Under the pieces are notes generated by a model. That model ran no database searches. It was not told the origin of the DNA and saw only the letters and a list, made by a program, of their open reading frames with translations. From the NCBI GenBank assembly GCA_009746045.1, contig RPFO01000076.1:4129433-4193432 (forward strand): a DNA stretch of 64,000 bases. Reading direction: 5' to 3'. Positions 39,079 through 50,414 of this stretch are shown here, one piece after another; positions within the stretch are counted from its first letter, which is position 1; every line of letters starts with the position of its first letter. This DNA is from Mesostigma viride (taxonomy: Eukaryota > Streptophyta > Mesostigmatophyceae > Mesostigmatales > Mesostigmataceae). Both the position numbers and the translations under genes were made by a program.

Positions 39079-40417
39079 GGCCAGTTGTGACTGAGTACCA
39101 TGGCACGGGGGAGCTGACAGATGAGGAGTTGTATACGCCTGGGATGCTGCATGATACCTGGAGGATTGTTCTGTGTATATATCTGTCTTTCCTGGTCAAG
39201 GGCATTGCGTACAGCTCTGTGCTGATTGATTTCAAGAGGGCTTTTCTAAGGGTGATGTGGAGCAGGCCAAGGAGACGTGGCGTGATATCCCTCCCTTCTT
39301 TGTAACAGTGCCCAAGGTGTGGAGAGCAGAGATCAAGTCAAAATATCTCAGAATACTCAAGGGTTTGGAGGGTCTCAGGTCCAGCCCTATCATCTGGAGA
39401 AAGAGCCTGGAAAAGTTTCTGAAAACTCACTGTGGCTTTACTGTGTCTCCAGTTGATCCTTGCTTGTTCCAGAGTACTCATGAAGGGTTGCCTGTGTTTG
39501 CATCTCTGCATGGAGATGACCTGCACCTTCTAGGGCCTCCTGAGTGGGTGGATTCAGTACTGTCCAAGATCCAGAAGAGGTTTGAGTTAGGAAAGGTCCA
39601 GCACATGAAGCAGGATGAGCCCATGGTGTTTTGTGGAATGCAGGCCACGCTGATCAAGAGGGCAGGTACTTGGTTTATCAAGATGGAGGGTGGCAACAAC
39701 TATCCTCAGCAGATCATTGATGCCCTCCAGCAGCCCATTACCCAGGCCAGGTGTGCCACAATCAGGGGAATGTTGGCTTGGCTAGCTAGCATTTGTGCCC
39801 CAGATTTGTTGGTGCTGAGTAGGCTCACAGATGCTCAGCTGGTTGAGGTAGGGGCAGAGCAGGTGGTTGAGTCTGTCAGGAGCTCACCTCCACTCATACT
39901 GGCAGCTGTGGACTTGTACAAACCACTCAACATGGTGCTTTTTGTGGACAGTTCCATGGACAGCAGGAAGGTGACGGATGTCAGGGGTAGGGCAGCAGCA
40001 CTCATTACACTACAACAGGAGCACACTTCTCTGGTCAGCTGGTACAGTAGGTTACAGAACAGGGTGACGCCCAGCAGTGACATTGCTGAGTGCAGGGCAA
40101 TATGTGAGGGGCTACACACTGCTCTTTACCTCAGGGAGTTATTCTACCAGCTCTGTCAGGTAGCTTCCTGTAGCTTGCAGCTGCACACACTGGTCAAGAC
40201 AGACAGCATGGGCATGGTGCAGTTTGTGCACAGACAGCTCGCCAGGAGCAGGGATCTGGATTATTTGTTGCTGAAGGAGATGTCTTACCTTGCTCATCTT
40301 GAACATGTGCCTGGTGTTGACAACCCAGCAGACGCCCTCACCAAGCTGGAGAGCAAGGCTGAGCTACAATACCCTGTGCTCAAAGGGCTCATGTACCCCT
40401 TTTCTGGTGGGACTTGA
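39060..40417 (+). CDS. Copia II pol part 2: reverse transcriptase and RNase H
   Basis: RT resumes with VRPVVTEYHGTGEL and DFKRAFL (first catalytic Asp). A further one-base loss near 39250 shifts frame. Then GLEGLRSSPIIWRKSLEK, the active site LHGDDLHLL (HGDD 39509-39520) and MVFCGMQATL. RNase H: FVDSSMDSRKV, WYSRLQNRVTPSSDIAECRAI, KTDSMGMVQFVH, NPADALTK. RT copies the element RNA; RNase H removes it. Normal end at 40415-40417. Confidence 0.88.
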
Positions 40418-41380
40418 AGTCCAGCCTTTGCCAGTTGGTGGCTGACCAGTGCTGTTGTCCCCAGGGGGGAGGGCAACAGGTAGCCTACCTGTCACCAAGC
40501 AGGTAGAAGGCTCAACAGGAGCAAGCTCTTCCTGTAAAGGATTAGCACAGTGGGATGCCTTTGGCCTCGGGCAGTTAGGCCATGACAGGGCAGGCCATGT
40601 TGAGAGTTCTTCCAGGTTGTTTGTATATATCTCTCTTGTTTAGTTTTCTTTAGCTGTGAATAAGTGACAACCTTGGATATTATGGTGTTGTAACCTGACA
40701 GTTGGGCCTTGCTGGTGCAGGCTGGTCCACTGGGAACACTCAACATTGGTTTTGGTGGATATTCTATAATAAAACATAATCATGTTGTATGCCAATCTCT
40801 CTTGTTGTCTGTCATGTGACCAGGTTAAGTTTAACCTGGGGTTCTGGGGTAGGGTTCGATTCCCTAGTTGAGCCACAGCCTGGTATGTATGACTCCTGGG
40901 CTTTAACACCCAGTGATGACATGGGCTCCCCATCAAGCAGTGGCACAGTGGTGTTGAAGTGGTTTCCATTGGTGAACATTTGGATGGATGATGCCTGGAA
41001 CGCTCGGGGCGGGCGCCATGAAACGGGCGCCAGTGATAACTGGGAAGACCAGGAACTCACTGTAATACGTTTCCTGTAGTCAGGGCCTCTCATTCAGATA
41101 TCCAGGATATGTTGCCTAAGGAATATTCAATATCCTCCTTTAAGCCCAAGCCAAGGTACAGTTGCAAAAGAAAGGGTTGGGGATGACCTGCAGGTCAAGT
41201 TAATGATCAGATGGCAGGGTTGAACCATAGATCCCTAAGAAGGATACCATTAAGGTGGCAAAAGGGGTGCTCATGAGGCTTATTATAAGTCCAGGGTAAC
41301 CAGGTGTCCATTTCACAAGGCAGCAAGGAATGGGTTGGTCATGGTGTGAAGCTTGCAGCTCCAAAACAAGAAAGGGTTGG
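40418..41380 (+). other. Copia II 3' untranslated region with polypurine tract
   Basis: No domain-bearing ORF. Ends in AAAACAAGAAAGGGTTGG immediately before the 3' LTR, a good polypurine tract. An inverted pair GGCGGGCGCCATG..CGGGCGCCAG lies near 41010-41030 and is conserved in copia III near 59130. Confidence 0.65.
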
Positions 41381-42022
41381 AGTTAGCATATTGGTGATGC
41401 AATATGCTAAGCATATCATACTTGAAGTGGCCTTTCCAACGCCGTGCTAAACGCCTCATTTGGACAAGGAACTTGAGAGTTATCAAGTCCCGAAGTAATG
41501 CCGCCGGACGCTACAGCAGTACCAGGACTAAGGACACGTGAGGGACAGGGCACGTGGCAGTGTTGGGTGAACCATCACACGTTACGTGTCACAGGACCGA
41601 CTGTCACTAGGAGGTACTGTGGTCAATATTGGTTGATGGTACCAAGAATGTCACAGGACTTCAGGACTGGCAGTCCTGCAGGCCTGGGATGGACGGGTAC
41701 TTGTCATGACGGATAAATCCAGAGCGTTACTGTCATTCATGGAAGGACAGACGTCCTGGATTGATGCAACCAAGGAAATTGACAGTGGCGGACCTGCCAA
41801 GGCGTGCAAGGCCTGGCAGCAATGGTGAGACCTAGAAAGGCTCGGACACAGCAGTGGCCAAGCGTCTTTTCCCAACACCGTCCGTGGGTACTGCCGCCTC
41901 AGGCTAGTGACCACAGGGTAGTGAGGCAACTGTGGTAAAGGTTAAAAGCCGCTGGTTGAAACCATGGCTCCATTCATCACATCTTGGGAAGACCAGAAAC
42001 TCACTGATCCGCGTTCATCTAA
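41381..42022 (+). repeat. Copia II 3' LTR
   Basis: Partner of 33855-34496; one difference seen (AAGTTACG versus ACGTTACG). Followed by TATACG. Confidence 0.93.
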
Positions 42023-42472
42023 TATACGCAGTTGCCAAAAACCATCCGCACAATCCAGTACAGTGAAACAGGTAGAACCTTTAACCTTATTAAATATATC
42101 ATCAATACGAGGTAGAGGGTATTTAGACTTCACAGTGATATCATTTAACTTCCTATAATCAGTAACTAAACGAAACTTGCCATTTGGCTTAGGGACTAAC
42201 AGGACACCAGCTGAGTAGGGGGAGTTACTAGGCTCTATCAATCCTGCTTCTAACAGTGACACTAAAATCTGTTTTAGTAGTTCCTTTAGCTCGGTAGGGC
42301 CCATTCTATACATCGGAGAGTGCGTAGGAACTGCACCGTCCTTAATAACTACACGGTGTAAAACAGAACGAGGAGGAGGATAAGAAGGAGTCTTTTCTTC
42401 AAAAACTTTGGAGGAATCTATCACAGCCATGTATCTTACTATTTCGTTTTCAGTAAATCCCACCCTTATTGT
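42023..42472 (-). pseudogene. Gypsy C reverse transcriptase, N-terminal part
   Basis: Minus-strand RT fingers/palm: VGFTENEIVRYMAV, VLHRVVIKDG, YSAGVLLVPKPNGKFRLVTD, DYRKLNDITVKSKYPLP, LDCADGFWQLRI. It ends at the copia II insertion (42023) and begins at the composite element (42473). The reading continues from the protease piece at 45250-45866 across that insertion. Confidence 0.88.
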
Positions 42473-42595
42473 TGTCAGAGTATGTTTATACCTGGCTGCC
42501 CTACCTAGCTTTTAGGCCCTTGCCTGAATTGAGGGGGGAGAGACTGTTTGCCCTACCTGCGTAGTGTCTTCACTTTAGGCATTGTGCAAGGGGGG

Positions 42596-43257
42596 TGTCA
42601 GAGGTGAATTTCACCCTGTGTGCCCAACTGCCTGTTTACATTTGTAGTGTCTGGCCATCATGTTGTAAACGGAGGTATTAGGGTTGCGTCCCTAACAATC
42701 GCACCCGCCTGCCGTCTTTCCGGCCGCTAATTAAATAGGCTTGGTAGGGCCCGCCGTGAGCTTTCCGGCACAACTCATAGCACTGAATATAGTGCAGTAT
42801 AGCAAAAGTTATGTAGTGCCAAAGTTGTAATTCCGGCACAATACTTTGCGTACCTTATAGGTGCCGACGGTATTATCCTCGGCCGAATATTCCGTGTTGG
42901 ATATTTCGTATGACTGAATCCAGTTCTAGATGCATTGTATGCCGTGTTAGTTGCTTGACATCTGGCGTTCTCCTAATCGTCCATTGTATAATCGACAGCT
43001 GGCAACTTGTGCAGAATATTCTAGAACGTGCACCGCTGCCCCAATGTGCCTTGATAAGGAAGTGACACACCTACGTTGCACTTACCTTGCAGTCCGAGCC
43101 CAGTGTGGCTATGGATGCTATGGTCCCCACCCGGGAACCGCACCATGGCTTTGGCGGTGAAACGGTGGCAGTCCGTAACCTAAATATGCAATGAATAAAC
43201 TGTCTATCAATTGTCTCAATCAGTCTTGACGACCAAGGAATTAAATGAAAATTTCTG
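42596..43257 (+). repeat. Unit U, left copy (662 bp)
   Basis: Begins TGTCAGAGGTGAA and ends AAATTTCTGACA; its inverse is 44588-45249, also 662 bp, with a few substitutions. Confidence 0.9.
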
Positions 43258-43503
43258 ACACAAAGCCATTACAGAATTCACCCTATGGACGTCAATTAGC
43301 GAGACCCGCCTGAAAATGGCGAGAGACGTAATGTATTTCATGCATTATTATGGTTCGGAAGTTCGCGGCCGTGAGTCGCGTAATATTTGCTGGTCAGGCG
43401 TCTTGTTGAAGTCCTGCTGGCCAGCGCGTTTCCTGGAACCAGTCGCGGCTGGAGTCGCGGAAGTTTATATAAAACAATTTCCGGAATATTTCACATGTCG
43501 TCA

Positions 43504-43555
43504 GGCATCGTTGGTTGAAGCCGGAGCCATATAATGAGCTCAGGTTCAAATCCTG
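43504..43555 (+). tRNA. Possible tRNA-like relic in the composite element
   Basis: A D-arm-like GGC..GTTGGTTGAA..GCC (43504-43522), a GAGC..GCTC stem with a 10-nt loop starting CAT, and a T-arm-like CAGGTTCAAATCCTG (43541-43555) occur in the right order. No matching acceptor stem was found. Could be a tRNA-derived SINE head or chance. Confidence 0.25.
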
Positions 43556-44030
43556 CGGCCGGCGATGTCGCAAGCTAATTTTTGGGTATTTTTTCGGGCA
43601 ACGCAGCGTGGAGCTGCGAATTTTTGTGCCGGAACCTGTCACTGGCCTATGCCAGTATGGGGAGTAATATGTGGTCGGCTGACCGGACGTTCATCGCGGG
43701 ATTAGTAAGACGTGCATAGTCCACGCAGATGCCCAATGCGAGAACGAGGGGATCAGACCGAGAGCAGGCGTTCAGGCCGGGAGCAACTTTTTGCACCGAG
43801 TATCGCCGCCATTACCACCTGCACGATCACAGTGCTACTCCACCAAGACCAAGAATTCTTTTCTGCTTCATCGAGCCAAGTTCGGCAATGCATCCAAGAC
43901 GACATCAACTTTTATGCTGCGTTTTTCCAGGAATGGTTTGGCCGTGGCCCTTGCCACGAGCAATGTGTTTTCTTCCCCGTGCTGATAGCAATGGTAGCAC
44001 TGTTTTGACGGGCTAGCCATGTAAGGGGGG

Positions 44031-44587
44031 TGTCAGAGTATGTTTATACCTGGCTGCCCTAGCTAGCTTTTAGGCCCTTGCCTGAATTGAGGGGGGAGAG
44101 ACTGTTTGCCCTACCTGCGTAGTGTCTTCACTTTAGGCATTGTGCAAGGGGAGTGTCAGAGGTGAATTTCACCCTGTGTGCCCAACTGCCTGTTTACATT
44201 TGTAGTGTCTGGCCATCATGTTGTAAACGGAGGTATTAGGGTTGCGTCCCTAACAATCGCACCCGCCTGCCGTCTTTCCGGCCGCTAATTAAATAGGCTT
44301 GGTAGGGCCCGCCGTGAGCTTTCCGGCACAACTTATAGCACTGAATATAGTGCAGTATAGCAAAAGTTATGTAGTGCCAAAGTTGTAATTCCGGCACAAT
44401 ACTTTGCGTACCTTATAGGTGCCGACGGTACTATCCTCGGCCGAATATTCCGTGTTGGATATTTCGTATGACTGAATCCAGTTCTAGATGCATTGTATGC
44501 CGTGTTAGTTGCTTGACATCTGGCGTTCTCCTAATCGTCCATTGTATAATCGACAGCCGGCAACTTGTGCAGAATATTCTAGAACGT
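44031..44587 (+). repeat. Direct repeat of 42473-43029 within the composite element
   Basis: Starts TGTCAGAGTATGTTTATACC and ends TTCTAGAACG; near-identical to the left end at an offset of 1558, then joined directly to the inverted U copy. Confidence 0.9.
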
Positions 44588-45249
44588 CAGAAATTTTCAT
44601 TTAATTCCTTGGTCGTCAAGACTGATTGAGACAATTGATAGACAGTTTATTCATTGCATATTTAGGTTACGGACTGCCACCGTTTCACCGCCAAAGCCAT
44701 GGTGCGGTTCCCGGGTGGGGACCATAGCATCCATAGCCACACTGGGCTCGGACTGCAAGGTAAGTGCAACGTAGGTGTGTCACTTCCTTATCAAGGCACA
44801 TTGGGGCAGCGGTGCACGTTCTAGAATATTCTGCACAAGTTGCCAGCTGTCGATTATACAATTGACGATTAGGAGAACGCCAGATGTCAAGCAACTAACA
44901 CGGCATACAATGCATCTAGAACTGGATTCAGTCATACGAAATATCCCACACGGAATATTCGGCCGAGGATAGTACCGTCGGCACCTATAAGGTACGCAAA
45001 GTATTGTGCCGGAATTACAACTTCGGCACTACATAACTTTTGCTATACTGCACTGTATTCAGTGCTATAAGTTGTGCCGGAAAGCTCACGGCGGGCCCTA
45101 CCAAGCCTATTTAATTAGCGGCCGGAAAGACGGCAGGCGGGTGCGATTGTTAGGGACGCAACCCTAATACCTCCGTTTACAACATGATGGCCAGACACTA
45201 CAAATGTAAACATGCAGTTGGGCACACAGGGTGAAATTCACCTCTGACA
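44588..45249 (-). repeat. Unit U, inverted right copy (662 bp)
   Basis: Inverse of 42596-43257. Its outer end forms the right terminus of the composite element, next to ATTGT. Confidence 0.9.
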
Positions 45250-45866
45250 ATTGTATCCGCTGTGTTCACATCTATATCCACACTATTATTAGTGATAGGT
45301 ATCTCCTGTACTTCTAACTGAAGGAACATACATAATAAATATCCATATTCCTTTAATTCAGATCGCAATTCATCATTGGACATTAATACTTCAGGTATAG
45401 GTCTTACAGGAGGATCAACAGGTGTAGGAGGAGTAATATCTACCAAAGATAAATTTTCCACTCTATAATGACGTTCCGGTACCCAGTAAGAGCTATCTGG
45501 AAACCAGATGACCATGGTATCATAATTAATAGTAATCTTATTATCCTGGTGCCAATCTAATCCTAGTAATACATCAGCGGTAGTGATAGGGCCTATAGTG
45601 GCCGTCAGGTTGACAGTACGTCCTTGTATGACCAGGGGAAGGGACACCGTACCCGGGGAGTGACTGGTGCGACCGTCAGCATAATTGACAGTGACAGGCT
45701 TGGTGTGAGGGATAGGGACTAGTCCTAAACGCCTAACTAGGGCCTCGCTCACAAAGGAGCTAGCCGCACCGCTATACACTAACACAGAGACATTCAAAAG
45801 TTCATCAGCATGCAAGAAGGGGTCTACAACAGTGTGGGGAACGGTTAAGCCACCATTCAAAAACAT
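45250..45866 (-). pseudogene. Gypsy C protease region with mutated active site
   Basis: Minus strand: FLNGGLTVPHTVVDPF, then SVLVYSGAASSF. The catalytic Asp of the DSGA motif is Tyr (YSGA), a one-base change, so the protease would be inactive. The rest is well kept (VRRLGL, NYADGRTSHSPG, ADVLLGLDWHQD, VIWFPDSSYWVPERHY). The reading is cut by the composite element and resumes in RT at 42472. More A/T-rich in codon third positions than gypsy B and D. Confidence 0.85.
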
Positions 45867-46140
45867 AAGAGGACGGACACGTAGTGGTAGGGATGATTCA
45901 GCTCCTACAGAAGTTATAAAAACAGGCAGGCAAAAATTATTATCTGGGGTACTATCTAAGGACCTGTCCAGGTTACCCCCGGCTGACAGGCCTACTGTTC
46001 CCCCTGGCCCACATCCATTGGGACTAACCCCGAAGAAGTCCCTGGCGAAAAAGCCACTGCTGGAGGGTCACGAGGGAGCGAAGAGGGTGCAGGAGCCTGA
46101 TTATCATAGGGGAACCCTGAGGGTCCTGTCTGCACAGCAT

Positions 46141-46653
46141 TCAGCCTACTAGGGGTAGCTGAGAGAATGCGTCCTGGAGTGGGACGAATAGGAGCACGCT
46201 GAGGGGTACGAGGAGGGCAAGCATCGGGATGAGGGGGAGCACCCGAAAGGAACTTGGGGCACTCACGTTAAGATGACCTACTTCCTTACAATGATAGCAT
46301 GTGATATGAGAAACATCAAGAGCCGAAAGGTCGGTAACACAAATGTCTAATTCTTCTACATAGGAGTTCTCCTCCTCAGGGGTAAGGCTAATGTTATTAA
46401 TACGGGAGCGGGTAGGAAGAGAAGGGGTGGTGAAGAAATCTGCTACTCTTAAGAGATGCTGGCGCACATGCTTGAGGGGTAGATCAGTAAAACGGTAGGC
46501 AGAGAACTGGCGCTTTACCTCACGTAATAAGGGTCTACTGAGGCCTTGCAGGAAACGAGCACGTACTTCTGCGCCCGACAAATCCCTAATTCGTACCATC
46601 TGTGCATCAAATTCTTTCATATATTCCCTAAACGGCTTAGTACCCTGCTGCAA
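46141..46653 (-). pseudogene. Gypsy C gag, C-terminal part with broken zinc knuckle
   Basis: Capsid end (EYMKEFDAQMVRIRDLSGAE, RFLQGLSRPLLREVKRQF) and a knuckle that begins CYHCKEVGHL but loses frame before the last cysteine (about 46260-46301); the missing RECP reading is present in another frame. A frame change also separates it from the upstream gag piece. Confidence 0.78.
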
Positions 46654-46687
46654 GGTACCAAAGGCTAATCTATCCTGCCAATCTGCA

Positions 46688-47696
46688 TCAGGAGGAACTA
46701 AATGGCTCTCTAATCGCTACTGAGTTAGGGTAGGCATGAGAGGCCAAGGATTCACACTGAATGAGGTTAGCAAGCTCAGGGGTAATACAGGTAGTAAGAT
46801 AGTGAGGGACTAATACAGCATCAGGGAGACGCCATTTATTATGATTTTGCCACGACTCTGTGTTCTGGGTAAGCAACATAATAAAAGTGAAAAACTGTTG
46901 AGGGGTAGACTTGACATCCAACTTGGGAAGGTTAGCAAAGAAGGGAAGAGCAGGGGGCTTAGGAGGATGGGAAGGATCAGATTTACCCATAGGACCACTG
47001 TCTTCCACTGCTACATACGAGGGATAGAAAGAAGGAAGAGGAAAGGTTTTGGATAGGGGTCTAGAAGGGGCCACCGTTTCAGGATGGTGCCCATAGGAGA
47101 AGGGAACAGTATATTGTTCACGAAGGGAGGAGTAGGCAAAATGATCATAATTTCTGTCATCTAGAGGCATGGTGCTGAAATCACTATTAACTTCTAACTC
47201 AGCCACACGGGTAGGGACCTGGGCAGCCTCGTAGGCCGTGTCAGGGTAGGACCCAGAAGCAGGAGGATAAAATGGAACTGCACTAGGGCGACCAGAAGGG
47301 CCGACAGGGGCAGAGGTACGACCCGTGTTATGAGCAGGGATGGAAGGCACAGGGTGAGGAGGAGGCCTAGAAGCATTGTCAGGGAGTGAGGACCGAGTTG
47401 AGGGTTGGACCAAGGTTGCAGGAGGGGCAGGGGCCTGGTTCAGGGTAAAAGAGGGGTCATCACTAAATCTGACACGTTGTTCAAAGGTAGGGGGGGTAAG
47501 AGTGGGTCGACGGCGACCACCAGTAGTAGGAGCTAGAAGGAGGTGAGGTACGCAAGTTACCTTGAGGAGTGAGATGGTGCACCGTTTCCAAGGAGTCCCG
47601 TCGGTTACCACGAGTATTGTTATTATTAGTAGTATTAGTAGTATTATTAGTATTATTGGTAGGTATAGGCGACATATCTCCACCCACTGGATCCAT
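46688..47696 (-). pseudogene. Gypsy C gag, N-terminal and capsid part
   Basis: Probable ATG at 47694-47696 (MDPVGGDMSPIPTNNTNN) with an Asn/Thr-rich start. A frame change near 47500-47600 leads into a Pro-rich linker (FEQRVRFSDDPSFTLNQ), then FFANLPKLDVKSTPQQFFTF and capsid helices up to about 46690. Clearly related to gypsy D gag but decayed. Confidence 0.7.
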
Positions 47697-48997
47697 GTTT
47701 AATTAATTAAAAAGAAAAACAATGAAAGTTGCCTTAAGAAAAGGATAGGAATCTAAATTGAAGCAATGAAGGCAAAAGGAAAAACCTTGAATGTCTTAAG
47801 GGGACGGTCCCGGCGCGAATATTTTGGCGCCGAAAAATTCGCGGTACCCATCCGTACCGTGAAAAAGTGGTGCACGGGGCGCGCACCCCTACTGGAGCTG
47901 GCCATGGCGACGTGCTTTCAGGCAGAGTAGAAAAAGATAGCTCGCGGAATGCAGAGAAACTGAGCGACGATGAGTAAATGATACTACTTCGTAGCGGAGT
48001 TCGCGTTTTTTGCAGTGTCGATGATTTTATTGATGACCATCGCGACGGGGGTCCAATCTGATGTTTTCGTCGAGAGGAATAAAATAGAATGCACGCTGGC
48101 GGCGGTGATTGTCAGGTTTTATGGGCTTTACCCAGCGTCAACGATGCGTTTAAATTGTTATTGGTAAAGCTTTAAAAAATTTGCTGGGTTTCGGCAAGAT
48201 TTCCGTCATGATCGGTAAGACACTCTCCAGGCTCGCGGGATGCGCGTCTTATACTTCCATGGAGGGTTGTTCTTTCTTGCGCCGCTGGGCGAAGGACAAT
48301 TCCGGTAATGGTACGATCGTGTGATCAACGTGACCCTATGAATGTTTCGCTTCCTTTATGGGTTATCAACGCAAGTTTTCGGCTTTTTTCCGTGCAGTTA
48401 GCGCCAGGTATAATGCCATTCCGTGCTGCGCATCGCCAGATTCCTGGCACCTTTCAGTGGTTTTTATGTACGTTGCATGGCTGGGACGTGTCAAAGCGTG
48501 ACCGTGGCATATCGTCAAGTTGTCAGGGATTTGCTGAGTGGTTTCTTGGAAGGAGATTGCTAAAAGGACTCAGTTTTGTGTGAATATTGACGCGGCCTTT
48601 CTTAGCAGAGGCTTCATTGTGGTTAGACTAGGCTCACAAGCTTGAGTTTGTTTCTTGGCAAGCAACTGCGCTGGAAAGAAAGGTGGCAGTGGTTTTTCTG
48701 AGGGGCATACTGCATGGGTGGAACTGCACGTAGGTAGGGGTTATCGTTGTCTTGTTGGCCTTTCTCCCACTAAAATGGGAGAGCCCTAATTCATGCTAGC
48801 AAGGCAAGGTAACCATGGTGAGAAGCCTTGGCAATCAGCATGTATGATAAATCTGCTTTCTCTGTGGACTGTCTGTTGTTACCCTTGTTGGGCAATTAGT
48901 GGATATGGCTTTCTAGGGTGTGTTTGAGCTTGGTTTTGGGATGATGCCCACACCATAAACCTGGAATATGCTTTAGAAGTGTCGGCTAGGCATGTAG
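47697..48997. other. No gene; presumed leader or LTR sequence of gypsy C
   Basis: No recognisable ORF (the longest, 48308-48583, has no domain). Continuous with 57679-58107 before gypsy D inserted. No LTR partner of gypsy C was identified. Confidence 0.4.
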
Positions 48998-49002
48998 AGC
49001 TA

Positions 49003-49737
49003 TGTTGCACGGATGCAACATGCCGTTTGTGGTAAATATAAATTATCCGTCCCGGTCGATCGGCGCCGACCGTAATCCGGCGCCAGTGCCGAGGCCATAG
49101 TATAGTTTACAGCCGAGGCAATCCGTGTGGAAGTAAGTGCATAGAAGTTTTGCTGACGAACTTGGCCTTTGCGCCGTAGGCAGACCTAGCGCCTGAACGG
49201 GAGTTACGGGACAGCCAAGTGGCACTGCACATGCGTTATGATGGTACCTACGGACATTTGGATATTTTCAGGAGAGGCCTCTAGCCGTACTGGTCTTTAA
49301 TGTGTTCTAGACGGTTCGAGAAGCCCGTCCCTGCGGACCTCACGTCATGCCTGGTTGGCAGCGCCAGGCGCAGCCACCAACGGGGACGAAGGGACAAAAT
49401 AGGAAGGCACGAGCTATGCCAGCAATCCGGACCTTGTATCGTAATTTACCACGTTGCTCTACAGATTATTTACCATCGCTTAATCCTGGAGTGTAAATCT
49501 CCTGTGGGCTCGAGTGTGAATCCCTCGCCTACTGGGTGTAAGTCTTCCCGCATTGAGTGTTTTAATCTGTGTGGTAACATTGTAATATACGAAACCGGTT
49601 TTCCGGGTTTGAGCTTATTCGTATTGTGTGACAAGTATTAAGCCACCATCGTGCGCTGTGACGCATAGGAAGTCAAAGGTCTTTCGCATTCATTCTCAAT
49701 CACTAAGGCGCTATTTTAAATAGCCATACGTGTTAAA
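49003..49737 (+). repeat. Gypsy D 5' LTR
   Basis: Starts TGTTGCACGGATGCAACA, a 7-bp inverted repeat around CGGA, and ends CGTGTTAAA. Partner 56942-57673. Confidence 0.92.
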
Positions 49738-50414
49738 CTGGACTCGGAGGAAACTTTCCTAGTGGCCTCTATCCCGTCCCGTTTTTCTGTAATCTGATCC
49801 GGATCAGCAACGGAATTATATAAGGGCCGGAACCCTTACTAATTCCGCTTGCAGTAATTCATTGTGGGGGTCGGATCCCCACAATCCTATCTGTCCATAC
49901 CCGTTACCCATATTGCGGTTCTTGCATGCCCCAACCTGGCCTTGTCCGGTTGACCTAAGGGATTCGTCCGGAAACGAATCTCCTTATATTGCGTGCTTTA
50001 TAAGGAAACGCTTTGTGGGTTGCGATTTCACGCATTATTTGGCGTCTTGGATATTGCCTCACACCCTATATCTGGGATATATACTGTCAGCTCCGGCAAG
50101 CTGCATGAATATCTCACGTCCCTTGATTGACGTATTTTGGTGCTTGGTCCCCGTGACCCGGTTCGCGTGACAGTGCCCGAGAGGACGCTTCCACGGATCT
50201 ATTCCAGCACCGGTCGTTCAAGGGACTGCGCTTCCAGCGGATCCACATGGACAACCAGGTACATTGTAGGCTAACAAGGAACATGCCCTACCCCCCTTGT
50301 TAGAGCATTGTGTAACCTGTTTGGAAGCTGTGGGTGTGTGTGAGGATTGTAATTAATTTATCACCCTGCCAAGACTAAAGGCACATTGTTTCACACTGTA
50401 CCAGCCACCACGCG
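49738..50414 (+). other. Gypsy D leader
   Basis: 677 bp between LTR and gag start. A TGG-initial primer-binding-like sequence lies at its start. No convincing ORF. Confidence 0.5.

Larger units (their letters stand above)
33855..42022 (+). mobile_element. Copia II, complete LTR retrotransposon inserted in gypsy C RT
   Basis: 8168 bp with 642-bp LTRs that differ at about one position by eye. Both flanks carry TATACG (33849-33854 and 42023-42028), a 5-6 bp target duplication. It sits inside the RT of gypsy C; the halves DCADGFWQLRI and the EDCHKTAF side lie at the two junctions. Content: ORF-X, gag, an in-frame UGA, integrase, retropepsin-like domain, RT, RNase H. Same family as copia III (58108-64000). 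Confidence 0.93.
42473..45249. mobile_element. Composite TG..CA element with TSD ATTGT, inserted in gypsy C
   Basis: 2777 bp between ATTGT at 42468-42472 and 45250-45254. Ends are TGTCAGAG..CTCTGACA. Structure: 42473-42595; unit U 42596-43257 (TGTCAGAGG..TTTCTGACA); a unique middle 43258-44030; a direct copy of the left part at 44031-44587 (offset 1558); then U inverted at 44588-45249. Purine runs AAGGGGGG precede the TGTCAGAG starts at 42596 and 44031, like a polypurine tract before an LTR. No protein domain. Best read as a non-autonomous LTR-type element with a rearranged right half; a foldback DNA transposon is the alternative. Confidence 0.75.

Noticed and set aside
48308-48583. 91-codon ORF as a host gene
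   Set aside because: No domain, no splice context and in presumed gypsy C leader sequence.
49300-49641. ORF repeated at 57233-57577
   Set aside because: Inside the gypsy D LTR pair; not coding.
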